From Ascidiimonas aurantiaca (GTDB lineage: Bacteria; Bacteroidota; Bacteroidia; Flavobacteriales; Flavobacteriaceae): DNA of 64,000 nt. The notes beneath the pieces were generated by a model. That model did not search any database, was not told the origin of the DNA, and saw only the letters and a list, made by a program, of their open reading frames with translations. Within the stretch, counting starts at the first letter, position 1. Each line of letters starts with the position of its first letter. The translations under genes were made by a program, and so were the position numbers. Of this stretch, positions 34,417 through 42,902 are shown in pieces. The DNA lies in the NCBI RefSeq assembly GCF_037646345.1, contig NZ_JBBEWR010000015.1, forward strand, positions 1-64,000. Direction: 5' to 3'.

Positions 34417-35808
34417 ATGAGTACATATGACGTCATTGTTCTGGGAAGTGGTCCCGGGGGATATGTAGCCGCAATAAGGGCCTCTCAATTAGGGTTAAAG
34501 ACCGCCATTGTAGAAAGAGAAAGTCTGGGCGGAGTATGCCTTAACTGGGGGTGTATTCCTACTAAGGCCCTGCTTAAATCGGCACAAGTTTTTGAATACC
34601 TGAAACACGCAGGTGACTACGGGCTGACGGTGAATGATTTTGATAAGGATTTTGATGCTGTTGTAAAGCGAAGCCGCAATGTAGCAGATGGTATGAGTAA
34701 AGGCGTACAATTCCTTATGAAAAAGAATAAAATAGATGTGCTGGAAGGGAATGGAAAGATAAAGCCCGGAAAAAAAATAGATGTTCAGGATAAGGACGGG
34801 AAAACTACCGAATACAGTGCCCAAAATATTATTATTGCTACGGGAGCCAGATCAAGGGAGCTGCCCAGTTTACCGCAAGATGGCAAAAAAGTAATTGGGT
34901 ACCGGGAGGCCATGACCTTACCTGAGCAACCTAAGAAAATGATCGTTGTGGGAAGTGGTGCCATAGGCGTAGAATTTGCCTATTTCTATAATTCAATGGG
35001 TACGGAAGTTACGGTTGTAGAGTTTCTACCAAAAATTGTTCCCGTAGAAGATGAGGAGGTTTCCAAACAACTGGAACGAAGTTTTAAAAAGAGTGGTATT
35101 AAAATAATGACCTCTTCTGAAGTCACCAGTGTAGATACTTCAGGCAAAGGTGTAAAAGCTACCGTAAAAACGCCTAAGGGCGAGCAGGTACTGGAAGCCG
35201 ATATAGTACTTTCGGCCGTAGGTATCAAATCGAATATTGAGAACATAGGGTTGGAAGAAACCGGTATTGCCGTAGATCGCGATAAAATACTGGTAAATGA
35301 TTTTTACGAAACCAATATACCCGGTTATTATGCCATTGGCGATGTAACTCAAGGGCAGGCACTGGCTCACGTAGCCTCTGCCGAAGGTATTTTATGTGTT
35401 GAAAAAATAGCCGGTATGCATGTAGAGCCGTTAGATTATGGAAATATCCCAGGTTGTACTTATTGCTCACCGGAAGTGGCTTCGGTTGGACTTACCGAAA
35501 AACAGGCAAAAGAAAAAGGCTATGATATTAAGGTAGGTAAATTTCCTTTTTCTGCTTCAGGGAAAGCCAAAGCTAGCGGACACGCCGAAGGCTTTGTAAA
35601 AGTAATTTTTGATGCCAAGTATGGTGAGTGGCTGGGTTGCCACATGATAGGTAATGGCGTAACCGATATGATCGCAGAAGCTGTAGTTGCACGAAAGCTG
35701 GAAACTACCGGACATGAGGTATTAAAAGCAGTTCACCCCCACCCTACTATGAGTGAGGCTGTAATGGAAGCAGTTGCCGATGCCTACGATGAGGTTATCC
35801 ATCTGTAA
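34417..35808 (+). CDS. lpdA: Dihydrolipoyl dehydrogenase
   Basis: The E3 component of 2-oxoacid dehydrogenase complexes reoxidises dihydrolipoamide with NAD+. The 463-residue protein has the FAD-binding VIVLGSGPGGYVAAI (7-21), the redox disulfide in GGVCLNWGCIP (Cys 41 and 46), a central NAD-binding VVGSGAIGVEFAYFY and the C-terminal HPHPTMSEAVMEA with the catalytic His-Glu pair. It is complete. No E1 or E2 gene is adjacent, so it may be shared by several complexes. Confidence 0.95.
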   Translation: MSTYDVIVLGSGPGGYVAAIRASQLGLKTAIVERESLGGVCLNWGCIPTKALLKSAQVFEYLKHAGDYGLTVNDFDKDFDAVVKRSRNVADGMSKGVQFLMKKNKIDVLEGNGKIKPGKKIDVQDKDGKTTEYSAQNIIIATGARSRELPSLPQDGKKVIGYREAMTLPEQPKKMIVVGSGAIGVEFAYFYNSMGTEVTVVEFLPKIVPVEDEEVSKQLERSFKKSGIKIMTSSEVTSVDTSGKGVKATVKTPKGEQVLEADIVLSAVGIKSNIENIGLEETGIAVDRDKILVNDFYETNIPGYYAIGDVTQGQALAHVASAEGILCVEKIAGMHVEPLDYGNIPGCTYCSPEVASVGLTEKQAKEKGYDIKVGKFPFSASGKAKASGHAEGFVKVIFDAKYGEWLGCHMIGNGVTDMIAEAVVARKLETTGHEVLKAVHPHPTMSEAVMEAVADAYDEVIHL

Positions 35809-35847
35809 ACCTTATTTTTTAGCTTATTAATTTATTGTTCAGCTCAT

Positions 35848-35880
35848 AAAAAAAGCGAAAGGATTTCCTTTCGCTTTTTT
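35848..35880. terminator. Bidirectional terminator between lpdA and the barrel gene
   Basis: Arms aaaaaagcgaaagga and tcctttcgctttttt flank a short loop. The two neighbouring genes converge on it. Confidence 0.92.
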
Positions 35881-35901
35881 GTGTATGCTGTTTTGATTCT
35901 A

Positions 35902-36453
35902 TTACAGGAACAAGTACCCTACAGATAACTGGAACACGCTGTTGTTTACTTCCAGCATTTGAAAAACATCGGTAAAGCCCATGTTATATCGTGCCTGAAA
36001 AAACAGGCCGTTTTCCAGTTGATACCCCAATCCAAGGTTGGCACTTAGATCAAAGATCTCCGCATCTATGTCACGACCTTCCAGTTTATCATTTACCAAA
36101 AGCCCTAACTGAGGGCCGGCCTCTACACTAAAATTATCTGTAATATAATATTTGAGCAGTACAGGAACCGCCAGGTAATCTACATCTACGTCAAAATCAA
36201 TATTATTTTCAGTAATGGTAGTTCCCTGAGATGTATATAAAAACTCTGGTTGTATAGCCCATTTTTCAGATAGTCTGGCCAGTGCCACAAACCCCAGGTG
36301 AAAATCGACTTTGCTGTCAAAGTTATCAGAGTCCTCACCTCTGAACATAGCGTAGTTACCCCCGCCTTTTATACCAAATACCACACGCTCCTGTGCGTTG
36401 GAAAAAGAAAGTGCTCCCAAAGCACAAATCGCTACTAAAATAAGTCTTTTCAT
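35902..36453 (-). CDS. Outer-membrane beta-barrel protein (porin family), copy 1
   Basis: The 183-residue protein has a signal peptide (MKRLILVAICALGALSFSNA) and alternating amphipathic strands ending in an aromatic C-terminal strand (FQLSVGYLFL), the signature of outer-membrane barrels. Motifs GIKGGGNYAMFRG, EFLYTSQGT and AGPQLGLLVNDKL place it in the OMP_b-brl_2 (PF13568) group, likely eight strands. It is a paralogue of 39566-40102. The function is unknown; pore or structural roles are inferred from family. Confidence 0.85.
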   Translation of the reverse strand: MKRLILVAICALGALSFSNAQERVVFGIKGGGNYAMFRGEDSDNFDSKVDFHLGFVALARLSEKWAIQPEFLYTSQGTTITENNIDFDVDVDYLAVPVLLKYYITDNFSVEAGPQLGLLVNDKLEGRDIDAEIFDLSANLGLGYQLENGLFFQARYNMGFTDVFQMLEVNNSVFQLSVGYLFL

Positions 36454-36479
36454 GATGAATTATATTTATAAATTTCGCG

Positions 36480-36487
36480 CAAAAGTA
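36480..36487 (-). promoter_or_regulatory. Likely -7 element for barrel copy 1
   Basis: Minus-strand TACTTTTG matches TAnnTTTG, 27 bases before the start codon. No good TTTG -33 box is visible at the expected distance, so only the -7 half is called. Confidence 0.45.
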
Positions 36488-36623
36488 CTGTTCCCGGGAA
36501 ATTTTTTATTGTGAATTTATCTTTTTTTTGCCGCGATTTTATAAGAAAAAGAACGTCAGTCAGTTAAAAATTTTCCATAAAGTGATTTTTTTTCTACAGA
36601 ACTGTAAAATGGAATAGAACTGC

Positions 36624-37325
36624 TTATTTATGAAGGTCACAAAACCAGAATTCATGATCCCAGGAAACTTTAGAGGCGGTTGATTCATTTGATGCATATC
36701 CCTGTTTCACAATTTCACCACGAGTAAATAGTACAGGCTTCTTAAAAATGGGGCCGTCAAAAACAAAGGTGTGAAACTCTCCGTTTTCTCCGCAGGGGTC
36801 CACTCCTTCCGGTAAATCTTCCAGAAACTGTCTATCAACCAGTCTTCCTGCAAACTCAGGCCCCAGTAAACGGGCATTCACACAAACCGTAATGGCTTTA
36901 AATCCGGATTCTATAATTTGCAGGGCCAGTTCTCGGGTATTCATACCCCATAAAGGAAAGATGCCTTTTAGGGATACCTGAGCGAGTTGCTCTTCTCTGT
37001 AGGCACGAAGATCTTCAAGAAAGATATCTCCAAACACTGAACCCTTAAAACCCTGATCTGAAAGTGCGGTCATTTCGCTGTGCATAACAGCGTTGTACGA
37101 TTCCATAGAAACTGCACCTGCAAGGTGTATTATATGTAAAGGCAATCCTGTTTGTTCTACTTGTTCTCTTAGCAACGATTCCCGCAAACCGTGCATAGAA
37201 ACCCTTTGGTTCGTTTCGTTTACGGTGGTTACTAACAGGGGGACATCTAATTCCGGGTTTTCCATGATCTTATGAAGGGCGAATGCGCTGTCCTTCCCGC
37301 TGCTCCAGTTACAAAATACTTTCAT
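36624..37325 (-). CDS. Diphthine-ammonia ligase-like ATP-binding protein (DUF71 family)
   Basis: The 233-residue cytoplasmic protein begins with the PP-loop pyrophosphatase motif KVFCNWSSGKDSAFAL, then has SMHGLRESLLREQ and a conserved GEFHTFVFDGPIF near the C-terminus. These are the marks of the DUF71 / Dph6-type family. In eukaryotes and archaea Dph6 makes diphthamide; bacteria lack that modification, so the true role (possibly in cobalamin- or nucleotide-related chemistry) is unknown. It lies five bases downstream of aroQ on the same strand. Confidence 0.82.
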   Translation of the reverse strand: MKVFCNWSSGKDSAFALHKIMENPELDVPLLVTTVNETNQRVSMHGLRESLLREQVEQTGLPLHIIHLAGAVSMESYNAVMHSEMTALSDQGFKGSVFGDIFLEDLRAYREEQLAQVSLKGIFPLWGMNTRELALQIIESGFKAITVCVNARLLGPEFAGRLVDRQFLEDLPEGVDPCGENGEFHTFVFDGPIFKKPVLFTRGEIVKQGYASNESTASKVSWDHEFWFCDLHK

Positions 37326-37330
37326 AGGTA

Positions 37331-37750
37331 TCAGGATGCTAAAAAACTTTGAATGGCCAGGTCATAGCTTTGCAGGCCAAATCCTAAAATCACACCTTTT
37401 GCTGCAGGTGAAATATATGAGGTGTGCCGAAAAGATTCGCGTTTAAATGTATTGGAGATATGCACTTCCACCACCTGGGTTTTTATGGCTTTTACAGCAT
37501 CACCCAGCCCTACGGAAGTATGTGTATAGGCAGCCGCATTTAAAACTATGCCATCATAACTAAAACCGGTTTGCTGTATTTTATTGATAAGCTCTCCCTC
37601 TATATTAGACTGATAATACTCCAGTTCTACATCCCGGTATTTCATTTGTAAGTTCCGGAAGTAGTCTTCAAAAGTAGTATTGCCATACACGTCTGGTTCC
37701 CGCTTACCCAGTAAATTAAGGTTAGGGCCGTTAATAATAATGATCTTCAT
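37331..37750 (-). CDS. aroQ: Type II 3-dehydroquinate dehydratase
   Basis: AroQ dehydrates 3-dehydroquinate to 3-dehydroshikimate in the shikimate pathway. The 139-residue length is typical. Motifs NGPNLNLLGKREPDVYG (7-23), LNAAAYTHTSVGLGDA, and EVHISNTFKRESFRHTSYIS with the catalytic His are intact. It forms a two-gene unit with the DUF71-like gene. XerD, often near aroQ in flavobacteria, lies about 2.5 kb away in divergent orientation, suggesting an insertion of the intervening lipoprotein and barrel genes. Confidence 0.95.
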   Translation of the reverse strand: MKIIIINGPNLNLLGKREPDVYGNTTFEDYFRNLQMKYRDVELEYYQSNIEGELINKIQQTGFSYDGIVLNAAAYTHTSVGLGDAVKAIKTQVVEVHISNTFKRESFRHTSYISPAAKGVILGFGLQSYDLAIQSFLAS

Positions 37751-37796
37751 ACAATACAGGTTCTTGCAATGTAAAGGTAACCAAAACCCAAGACAG

Positions 37797-37825
37797 AAAA
37801 AAGCGGAAGAGAACTTCCGCTTTTT
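37797..37825 (-). terminator. Intrinsic terminator after the 511-residue lipoprotein gene
   Basis: agcggaag, loop agaa, cttccgct (37802-37821), flanked by A and T runs. On the minus strand the T-run follows the stem, ending transcription from 37833-39368. Confidence 0.88.
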
Positions 37826-37832
37826 AATATGT

Positions 37833-39368
37833 TTATTGTACGCGTTGTGGTTCCAAGCTTAATTCAAACCAACCTGTTGAATATTTTCTGATAAAATACA
37901 GTGTGGTCATAACAGAACGTCCTACCACTACATCATCACCAAAATTAATGATCACAGCTCCTAATTGATCATTGCCCTGGGTAAATGTTTTTTGAATAGT
38001 CTGGCTATCGGTCGTTTCCAGAGATGATCCAAATTTCAGACCTATTTTTTTAAGGATCCCATCGATAGGGTCTATTGAAAAATTATTGGCAAACTTGACA
38101 CTTCTGGTATCTGTGATCGTGGTCGTAACTAATAAGTCTATTTCTTCAATTTCTATCTTGATAGAAGAGGCATACTGGTTAAGGTCCCAGTTAAAAATAG
38201 GTAATCTGGGGTGATAATCGATTAAATTGATTTTGTTTGGAAAATATAAATTCGCTGCTTTCCTGAACTCTATATCAAATAATTCTTCAGGTTGCGCCGA
38301 AAAATAGGTGATTAACTCAGAACCAAGCCCGTTTCTACCATTAAAAAGTACCCGTACCTTAAACTCAAAAAAACCTTCGGTCCAAATGGAAGAACTGCTT
38401 CCTATTTTGTATCCGTACATCTCCGGATCTCCTGATTGATCTGAGATCTTATCATACACACTTCTCGGATCTCCATTAAGTTTGAAAAAGCTAATATGCT
38501 CCTGAAAGTCATACGAAAACTGTCCTTTGGTAGTAGCGGGCGATATATTATAGTAAATATAATCGCGTTGCCAGCCGTCAGCCGTGTTATAAATATTGTA
38601 GGCATCAGCAACAGTTTGGTCTAAAGTGGAAGTTAATCTATCAAAATTGTCTGACTTGAGTACATGATCTCCTTGATTTAGTTTTTTGTCTATACCATTA
38701 AAAACATCGTCTAAAAACACAAACTCTTCATTAGAAGCGGTTCTAAAATACCCGCCTTTTATACTGGATTTGGAAACAGGTAACCCGCTATGAGCCTTTA
38801 CCACCCGTTCATTTTCCTTAACCACTACTACCGGAAAAGCCGGAATACTGCCGGGTTGTATAAGGTCAATGGTATTCTCACGAACAACAGGTACCACATT
38901 GCTGTTACTGAGTTGTATGGCTACCTCCGGCACATCATTATACGTATCCCAAAGTGCTGCCGAAAAAGAGTCTTCAGGTAAAACCGGGACAAAAATAGTT
39001 AATGTGGGGAGTTCACTTTCAATCACATTCATAGTTGAGGTATCGATCATATACGATCGTAAATATTCATCTACGGTAAGGTCATTCTCGAGTTTTTGGT
39101 GCTTAATCGCTGCATACAATACATCATAATCATTGTCAAACATTTTGAGGGCTTCTTGTTTGATCAATTGTCTTAAAGCGTCACTTTGCATCATGCCCGC
39201 TTTAAGGGCCATACTAAATTCTCGTTTTAACAGGTCTTTTGGATGGGTAAATACCTTTTCTGTCTCTGGAGATGAGCTTATTTCATCAATAGTATTCTCT
39301 GGCTCATATTCACATGACAGCAATAGAAATAATGTAGATAAAGAACATAGGTAAATAAAATTTTTCAT
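37833..39368 (-). CDS. Large lipoprotein of unknown function
   Basis: The 511-residue predicted lipoprotein has the signal MKNFIYLCSLSTLFLLLSC (lipid Cys at 19). An acidic linker (EYEPENTIDEISSSPETEK) follows. Its N-terminal third is helical (FSMALKAGMMQSDALRQLI), and its C-terminal two thirds are beta-rich, with FFEFKVRVLFNGRNGLGS and VGRSVMTTLYFIRKYSTGWF at the very end. No known domain is recognised. The gene is flanked by terminators on both sides, so it is monocistronic. Its weak similarity to any family suggests lineage-specific content. Confidence 0.7.
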   Translation of the reverse strand: MKNFIYLCSLSTLFLLLSCEYEPENTIDEISSSPETEKVFTHPKDLLKREFSMALKAGMMQSDALRQLIKQEALKMFDNDYDVLYAAIKHQKLENDLTVDEYLRSYMIDTSTMNVIESELPTLTIFVPVLPEDSFSAALWDTYNDVPEVAIQLSNSNVVPVVRENTIDLIQPGSIPAFPVVVVKENERVVKAHSGLPVSKSSIKGGYFRTASNEEFVFLDDVFNGIDKKLNQGDHVLKSDNFDRLTSTLDQTVADAYNIYNTADGWQRDYIYYNISPATTKGQFSYDFQEHISFFKLNGDPRSVYDKISDQSGDPEMYGYKIGSSSSIWTEGFFEFKVRVLFNGRNGLGSELITYFSAQPEELFDIEFRKAANLYFPNKINLIDYHPRLPIFNWDLNQYASSIKIEIEEIDLLVTTTITDTRSVKFANNFSIDPIDGILKKIGLKFGSSLETTDSQTIQKTFTQGNDQLGAVIINFGDDVVVGRSVMTTLYFIRKYSTGWFELSLEPQRVQ

Positions 39369-39516
39369 ACAAAAATATTTAAGATTTAGATTACAAATCT
39401 ATTTTTATATGAATTATCAAAATATGATAAATATCAGTATCCAAAAAGTAAAATATTAAAACTAGATATATAACATATACTGTGAAGAAAACAAAATTTA
39501 AAGAATATACTGCAAA

Positions 39517-39552
39517 AAAAAAAGCGCATGAGTAAACCCATACGCTTTTTAA
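39517..39552 (-). terminator. Intrinsic terminator of barrel copy 2
   Basis: aaaaagcgcatg / catacgcttttt arms (one mismatch) with a loop around gagtaaac. Read on the minus strand the stem is followed by tttttttgcag. Confidence 0.75.
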
Positions 39553-39565
39553 TTTTAATTTTTTT

Positions 39566-40102
39566 TTACAAAAAGAAGTAGCCTACTGAAAGCTGAAAAA
39601 CTCCATTTTGAAGATCTCCACCGTCAAAGGTATCAGTTAATCCCAGGTTATATCTTCCCTGGAAATAAAAACCATTGTCAAGACGATAGCCAAGGCCAAA
39701 ATTAGCTCCGAAATCAATTGATTCTGCATCAATATCTTCTCCTACAAGCTCATCATTAATTACAAAACCAATCTGAGGCCCTGCTTCAAGACTTAATCCT
39801 TCTGCTACGAAAAACTTTAGCATTAAAGGAAGATTGATGTAGTCAAGTTTAATATCTATATCACTCACAGAAGCTCCCTGAGCTGAGTATAAAAGCTCTG
39901 GTTGAAACGCAAATTTTTCAGAGAACTTTACTTCTAAGATAGCCCCCAAATGAAAGTTGGTTCTTCCATCAAAGCCATCAGAATCATCGCCGTTAAGTGA
40001 TGCAAAGTTTACACCTGCTTTAGCACCAAGACTAATATCCTGCGCTTGTGAAGTAAATACAAAACCAGCAGCGAAAACTGCTACAAAAAATAGTTTTTTC
40101 AT
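39566..40102 (-). CDS. Outer-membrane beta-barrel protein (porin family), copy 2
   Basis: The 178-residue protein has a signal peptide (MKKLFFVAVFAAGFVFTSQA) and a final barrel strand VFQLSVGYFFL. It is clearly paralogous to 35902-36453: GAKAGVNFASLNGDDSDGFD here against GIKGGGNYAMFRGEDSDNFD there, ELLYSAQGASVS against EFLYTSQGTTIT, and LEAGPQIGFVINDEL against VEAGPQLGLLVNDKL. It is a PF13568-type small barrel. Its own promoter and terminator make it monocistronic. The ligand or role is unknown. Confidence 0.86.
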   Translation of the reverse strand: MKKLFFVAVFAAGFVFTSQAQDISLGAKAGVNFASLNGDDSDGFDGRTNFHLGAILEVKFSEKFAFQPELLYSAQGASVSDIDIKLDYINLPLMLKFFVAEGLSLEAGPQIGFVINDELVGEDIDAESIDFGANFGLGYRLDNGFYFQGRYNLGLTDTFDGGDLQNGVFQLSVGYFFL

Positions 40103-40127
40103 GATGAATATGTTTAAATTTCCGAGA

Positions 40128-40160
40128 CAAATTTAGGATTCTTATTGAATTATTAACAAA
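40128..40160 (-). promoter_or_regulatory. Bacteroidota-type promoter for barrel copy 2
   Basis: On the minus strand TTTG (complement of 40157-40160), 21 bases, then TAAATTTG (complement of 40128-40135), a match to the -33/-7 consensus. The start codon lies 25 bases downstream. Confidence 0.72.
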
Positions 40161-40281
40161 TTGCTAGCTTTTTTTTAGTGATTTTTATATAATTACAAGA
40201 AATTCAAACAGTTACCTTAATACCGGTTGCCATACCTTAAACTGTTTTTTTACACTTTCTGTTTACTATCTTTACCCTGTT

Positions 40282-41190
40282 ATGAAATGGGAACACGCCA
40301 TAAGAGACTATTGTCACTATCTGAAAATAGAGAGAGGCCTTGCCAATAATACGGTAAAAGGCTATGAAAGGGATATACGAAAACTGATTGACTTTCTGGA
40401 AACACAAAGCATTACCCAAAACCCGATAACCATCGCGGAAAACAATATAAGGTTGTTTATTCACGACATAGCGCTTCATCATAACCCCAAGACACAGGCA
40501 CGTATTATCTCGGGTATGCGTAGCTTTTTTAACTATCTTATCTTTGAAGACTACCGTACTTCCAATCCTATGGAGCTTATAGAGGCCCCTAAAACACCAC
40601 GTAACCTGCCTGATACGCTTAGTGTAGAAGAAATTGACAAACTCATCACTACGGTAGATCTTTCCAAACCGGAAGGCGAACGAAACCGGGCCCTTCTGGA
40701 AACTTTATATGGTTGCGGACTACGGGTATCGGAACTTATTTCTTTGCGTATTTCTGATATTTATTTTGAAGAAGGTTTCTTAAAAGTAACCGGTAAAGGG
40801 AATAAACAGCGCCTGGTGCCTCTGGGAAACATTACCCAAAAGTATATCTCCATTTACCTCAAAGAGTTGCGCCCGCATGTACCGATACAAAAAGGATTTG
40901 AAGATATTCTGTTCCTGAACAGAAACGGTAAAATGCTCTCCAGGGCCATGATCTTTAAGATCGTAAAAGAACTGGCCCAAAAAGCCGGTATTCGAAAAAA
41001 GATAAGTCCGCACACCTTTCGGCACTCTTTTGCCTCCCATTTACTGGAAAATGGGGCCGATTTGAGAGCTATTCAGCAAATGCTGGGTCATAAAAGCATT
41101 ACCACCACCGAGATCTATATGCATATTGACCGTAGTCACCTGGCTGCGGTATTAAACAAGTACCATCCGCGTAAAAAAATAAACATATGA
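40282..41190 (+). CDS. xerD: Tyrosine recombinase XerD
   Basis: XerD with XerC resolves chromosome dimers at dif before division. The 302-residue protein has the SAM-like N-terminal DNA-binding domain (WEHAIRDYCHYLKIERGL) and a catalytic domain. The catalytic residues are Arg in GLRVSEL (about 147), Lys in VTGKGNKQR, His-xx-Arg in HTFRHSF (about 243), His in LGHKSITTTEIY and the nucleophile Tyr (about 278). It is the housekeeping type, not an integron integrase: the extra helix insert of IntI is absent. Its stop overlaps the start of the GH13 gene by four bases. Confidence 0.93.
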   Translation: MKWEHAIRDYCHYLKIERGLANNTVKGYERDIRKLIDFLETQSITQNPITIAENNIRLFIHDIALHHNPKTQARIISGMRSFFNYLIFEDYRTSNPMELIEAPKTPRNLPDTLSVEEIDKLITTVDLSKPEGERNRALLETLYGCGLRVSELISLRISDIYFEEGFLKVTGKGNKQRLVPLGNITQKYISIYLKELRPHVPIQKGFEDILFLNRNGKMLSRAMIFKIVKELAQKAGIRKKISPHTFRHSFASHLLENGADLRAIQQMLGHKSITTTEIYMHIDRSHLAAVLNKYHPRKKINI

Positions 41191-42881
41191 GTACAGATAC
41201 TCACTATACCTGGTGGAAAGAAGGGATTGTATATCAAATATACCCGCGAAGCTTTCAGGACAGCAATGGGGACGGTATTGGTGACCTTAGAGGTATCATC
41301 AACCGGCTGGACTATCTGGAGAGCCTGGGTATTGATATTGTATGGCTCAATCCGGTATATGAATCTCCCAATGATGACAACGGGTATGATATAAGCAACT
41401 ATCGTGACATCATGGCTGAGTTTGGAACGATGTCTGATTTTGACGAGTTGCTCACCGGTTTGCATGACAGAGGCATTCGCCTGGTGATGGATCTGGTAGT
41501 GAACCATAGCAGCGATGAACATGAGTGGTTTAAACAATCTCGCAGCTCCAGAGACAACCCTTACAGAGAGTATTACCACTGGTGGCCCGCCGAAAAAGGA
41601 ACCCCGCCAAAACGCTGGAGCTATTTTGATGTAAATGGCAATGCCTGGCAATATGACCAAAAAACCGATGCCTATTACCTACACTATTTTTCTGTAAAGC
41701 AGCCCGACCTTAACTGGGAAAACCCGGTGGTACGCAAAGAGATTTACGAAATGATGCGTTTTTGGTTTGAGAAAGGGATAGACGGTTTTCGTATGGATGT
41801 TATTTCGTTTATTTCCAAGGACACTGCTTTTCCTGAACTTCCTGAAAAGTATAAAGGTGATTTTGTCTCGTTTTATGCCAACGGACCACATTTACATAAA
41901 TATTTGAATGAGATGCATGAAGAGGTACTCTCTCAATACGATGTTATGACGGTTGGTGAGGCTCCGGGCATATCCCTTGCTAATGCACTCGATCTTGTAA
42001 ATGAAGATCGTAAAGAGTTACAAATGTTTTTTCATTTTGACCTGATGTCACTGGACAGGGCTCCGGGCGATGTATTTAGTATGCGCAAAGAACCGTGGCT
42101 ACTTTCAGAATTTAAAAAAATCCATTCAGACTGGAGTGAAGTATTTTCATCCAAAGGCTGGGGCAGTATCTTTCTGGGTAATCACGATTTTCCACGTATG
42201 GTAAGTCGCTGGGGAAATGACCATCCAAATTTCTGGTATTACTCAACCACCATGTTGCAAACCTTTTTACTCACTATGAGAGGTACCCCCTATGTGTATT
42301 ACGGAGATGAAATTGGGATGACCAATATACGCTTTGAGAACATGGCTGATTATCGGGATATCAACACCTTGAATGCCTACCATGCTGCAGCTCATAATGG
42401 AGAGGATCTGGAAGCTTTTATGGAAAATGAAAAACATACTGCACGTGACAATGCCCGCACACCCATGCAATGGGATACTTCTACCCACGCCGGTTTTAGT
42501 AAAGCTGAACCGTGGATACGTGTAAATACCAATTATGTAAACGGGATCAATGTAACGCATCAGGAACGCCAGGCAAACTCCGTGCTCAACTATTTTAAAA
42601 AACTGGTACAAATGCGCAGGCAGCACAAAACACTGGTGTATGGTGATTATACCATATTATCCCCTGCTAATGAACAGGTATATGCCTATCTGCGTACCCG
42701 GGAAGAAGACTGCATTCTCGTACTCCTCAGTTTTTCTAAAGAAAGTGTTGACTTTGAAATAAAAGAACAGGTTTATAAAAAAGCATCCCTGCTTCTCTCT
42801 AATGCCCCGGCAAAAAAAGAAACTTCTCATACTGTTTTTAAACTACGGCCCTATCAGGCCTCAGTATATAAACTAGGCTAA
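41187..42881 (+). CDS. GH13 alpha-glucosidase (oligo-1,6-glucosidase type)
   Basis: The 564-residue cytoplasmic protein starts TWWKEGIVYQIYPRSFQDSNG, the classic opening of MalL-like GH13 enzymes. The nucleophile Asp lies in GFRMDVISF (about residue 201), the acid Glu in TVGEAPGIS (about 257) and the third conserved block in FLGNHDFPRMVSRWGND (about 331). The sequence is of the oligo-1,6-glucosidase / alpha-glucosidase kind rather than trehalose synthase, so it does not supply the missing TreS of the GlgE operon. Its ATG overlaps the xerD stop (ATGA). Confidence 0.9.
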   Translation: MSTDTHYTWWKEGIVYQIYPRSFQDSNGDGIGDLRGIINRLDYLESLGIDIVWLNPVYESPNDDNGYDISNYRDIMAEFGTMSDFDELLTGLHDRGIRLVMDLVVNHSSDEHEWFKQSRSSRDNPYREYYHWWPAEKGTPPKRWSYFDVNGNAWQYDQKTDAYYLHYFSVKQPDLNWENPVVRKEIYEMMRFWFEKGIDGFRMDVISFISKDTAFPELPEKYKGDFVSFYANGPHLHKYLNEMHEEVLSQYDVMTVGEAPGISLANALDLVNEDRKELQMFFHFDLMSLDRAPGDVFSMRKEPWLLSEFKKIHSDWSEVFSSKGWGSIFLGNHDFPRMVSRWGNDHPNFWYYSTTMLQTFLLTMRGTPYVYYGDEIGMTNIRFENMADYRDINTLNAYHAAAHNGEDLEAFMENEKHTARDNARTPMQWDTSTHAGFSKAEPWIRVNTNYVNGINVTHQERQANSVLNYFKKLVQMRRQHKTLVYGDYTILSPANEQVYAYLRTREEDCILVLLSFSKESVDFEIKEQVYKKASLLLSNAPAKKETSHTVFKLRPYQASVYKLG

Positions 42882-42902
42882 AGTGCACCTATTTAATTAG
42901 AT

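Noticed and set aside
36624..37325. True diphthamide biosynthesis gene
   Set aside because: The sequence belongs to the DUF71 family, but bacteria lack EF-2 diphthamide, so the enzyme name is only by homology.
40282..41190. XerD as the integrase of the cassette-like block at 496-2586
   Set aside because: The protein is a standard housekeeping XerD without the IntI-specific insert and is 38 kb away from the block.
41187..42881. Trehalose synthase completing the GlgE pathway
   Set aside because: The N-terminus and active-site blocks are of the oligo-1,6-glucosidase/alpha-glucosidase type, not TreS, and the gene is not next to glgE.
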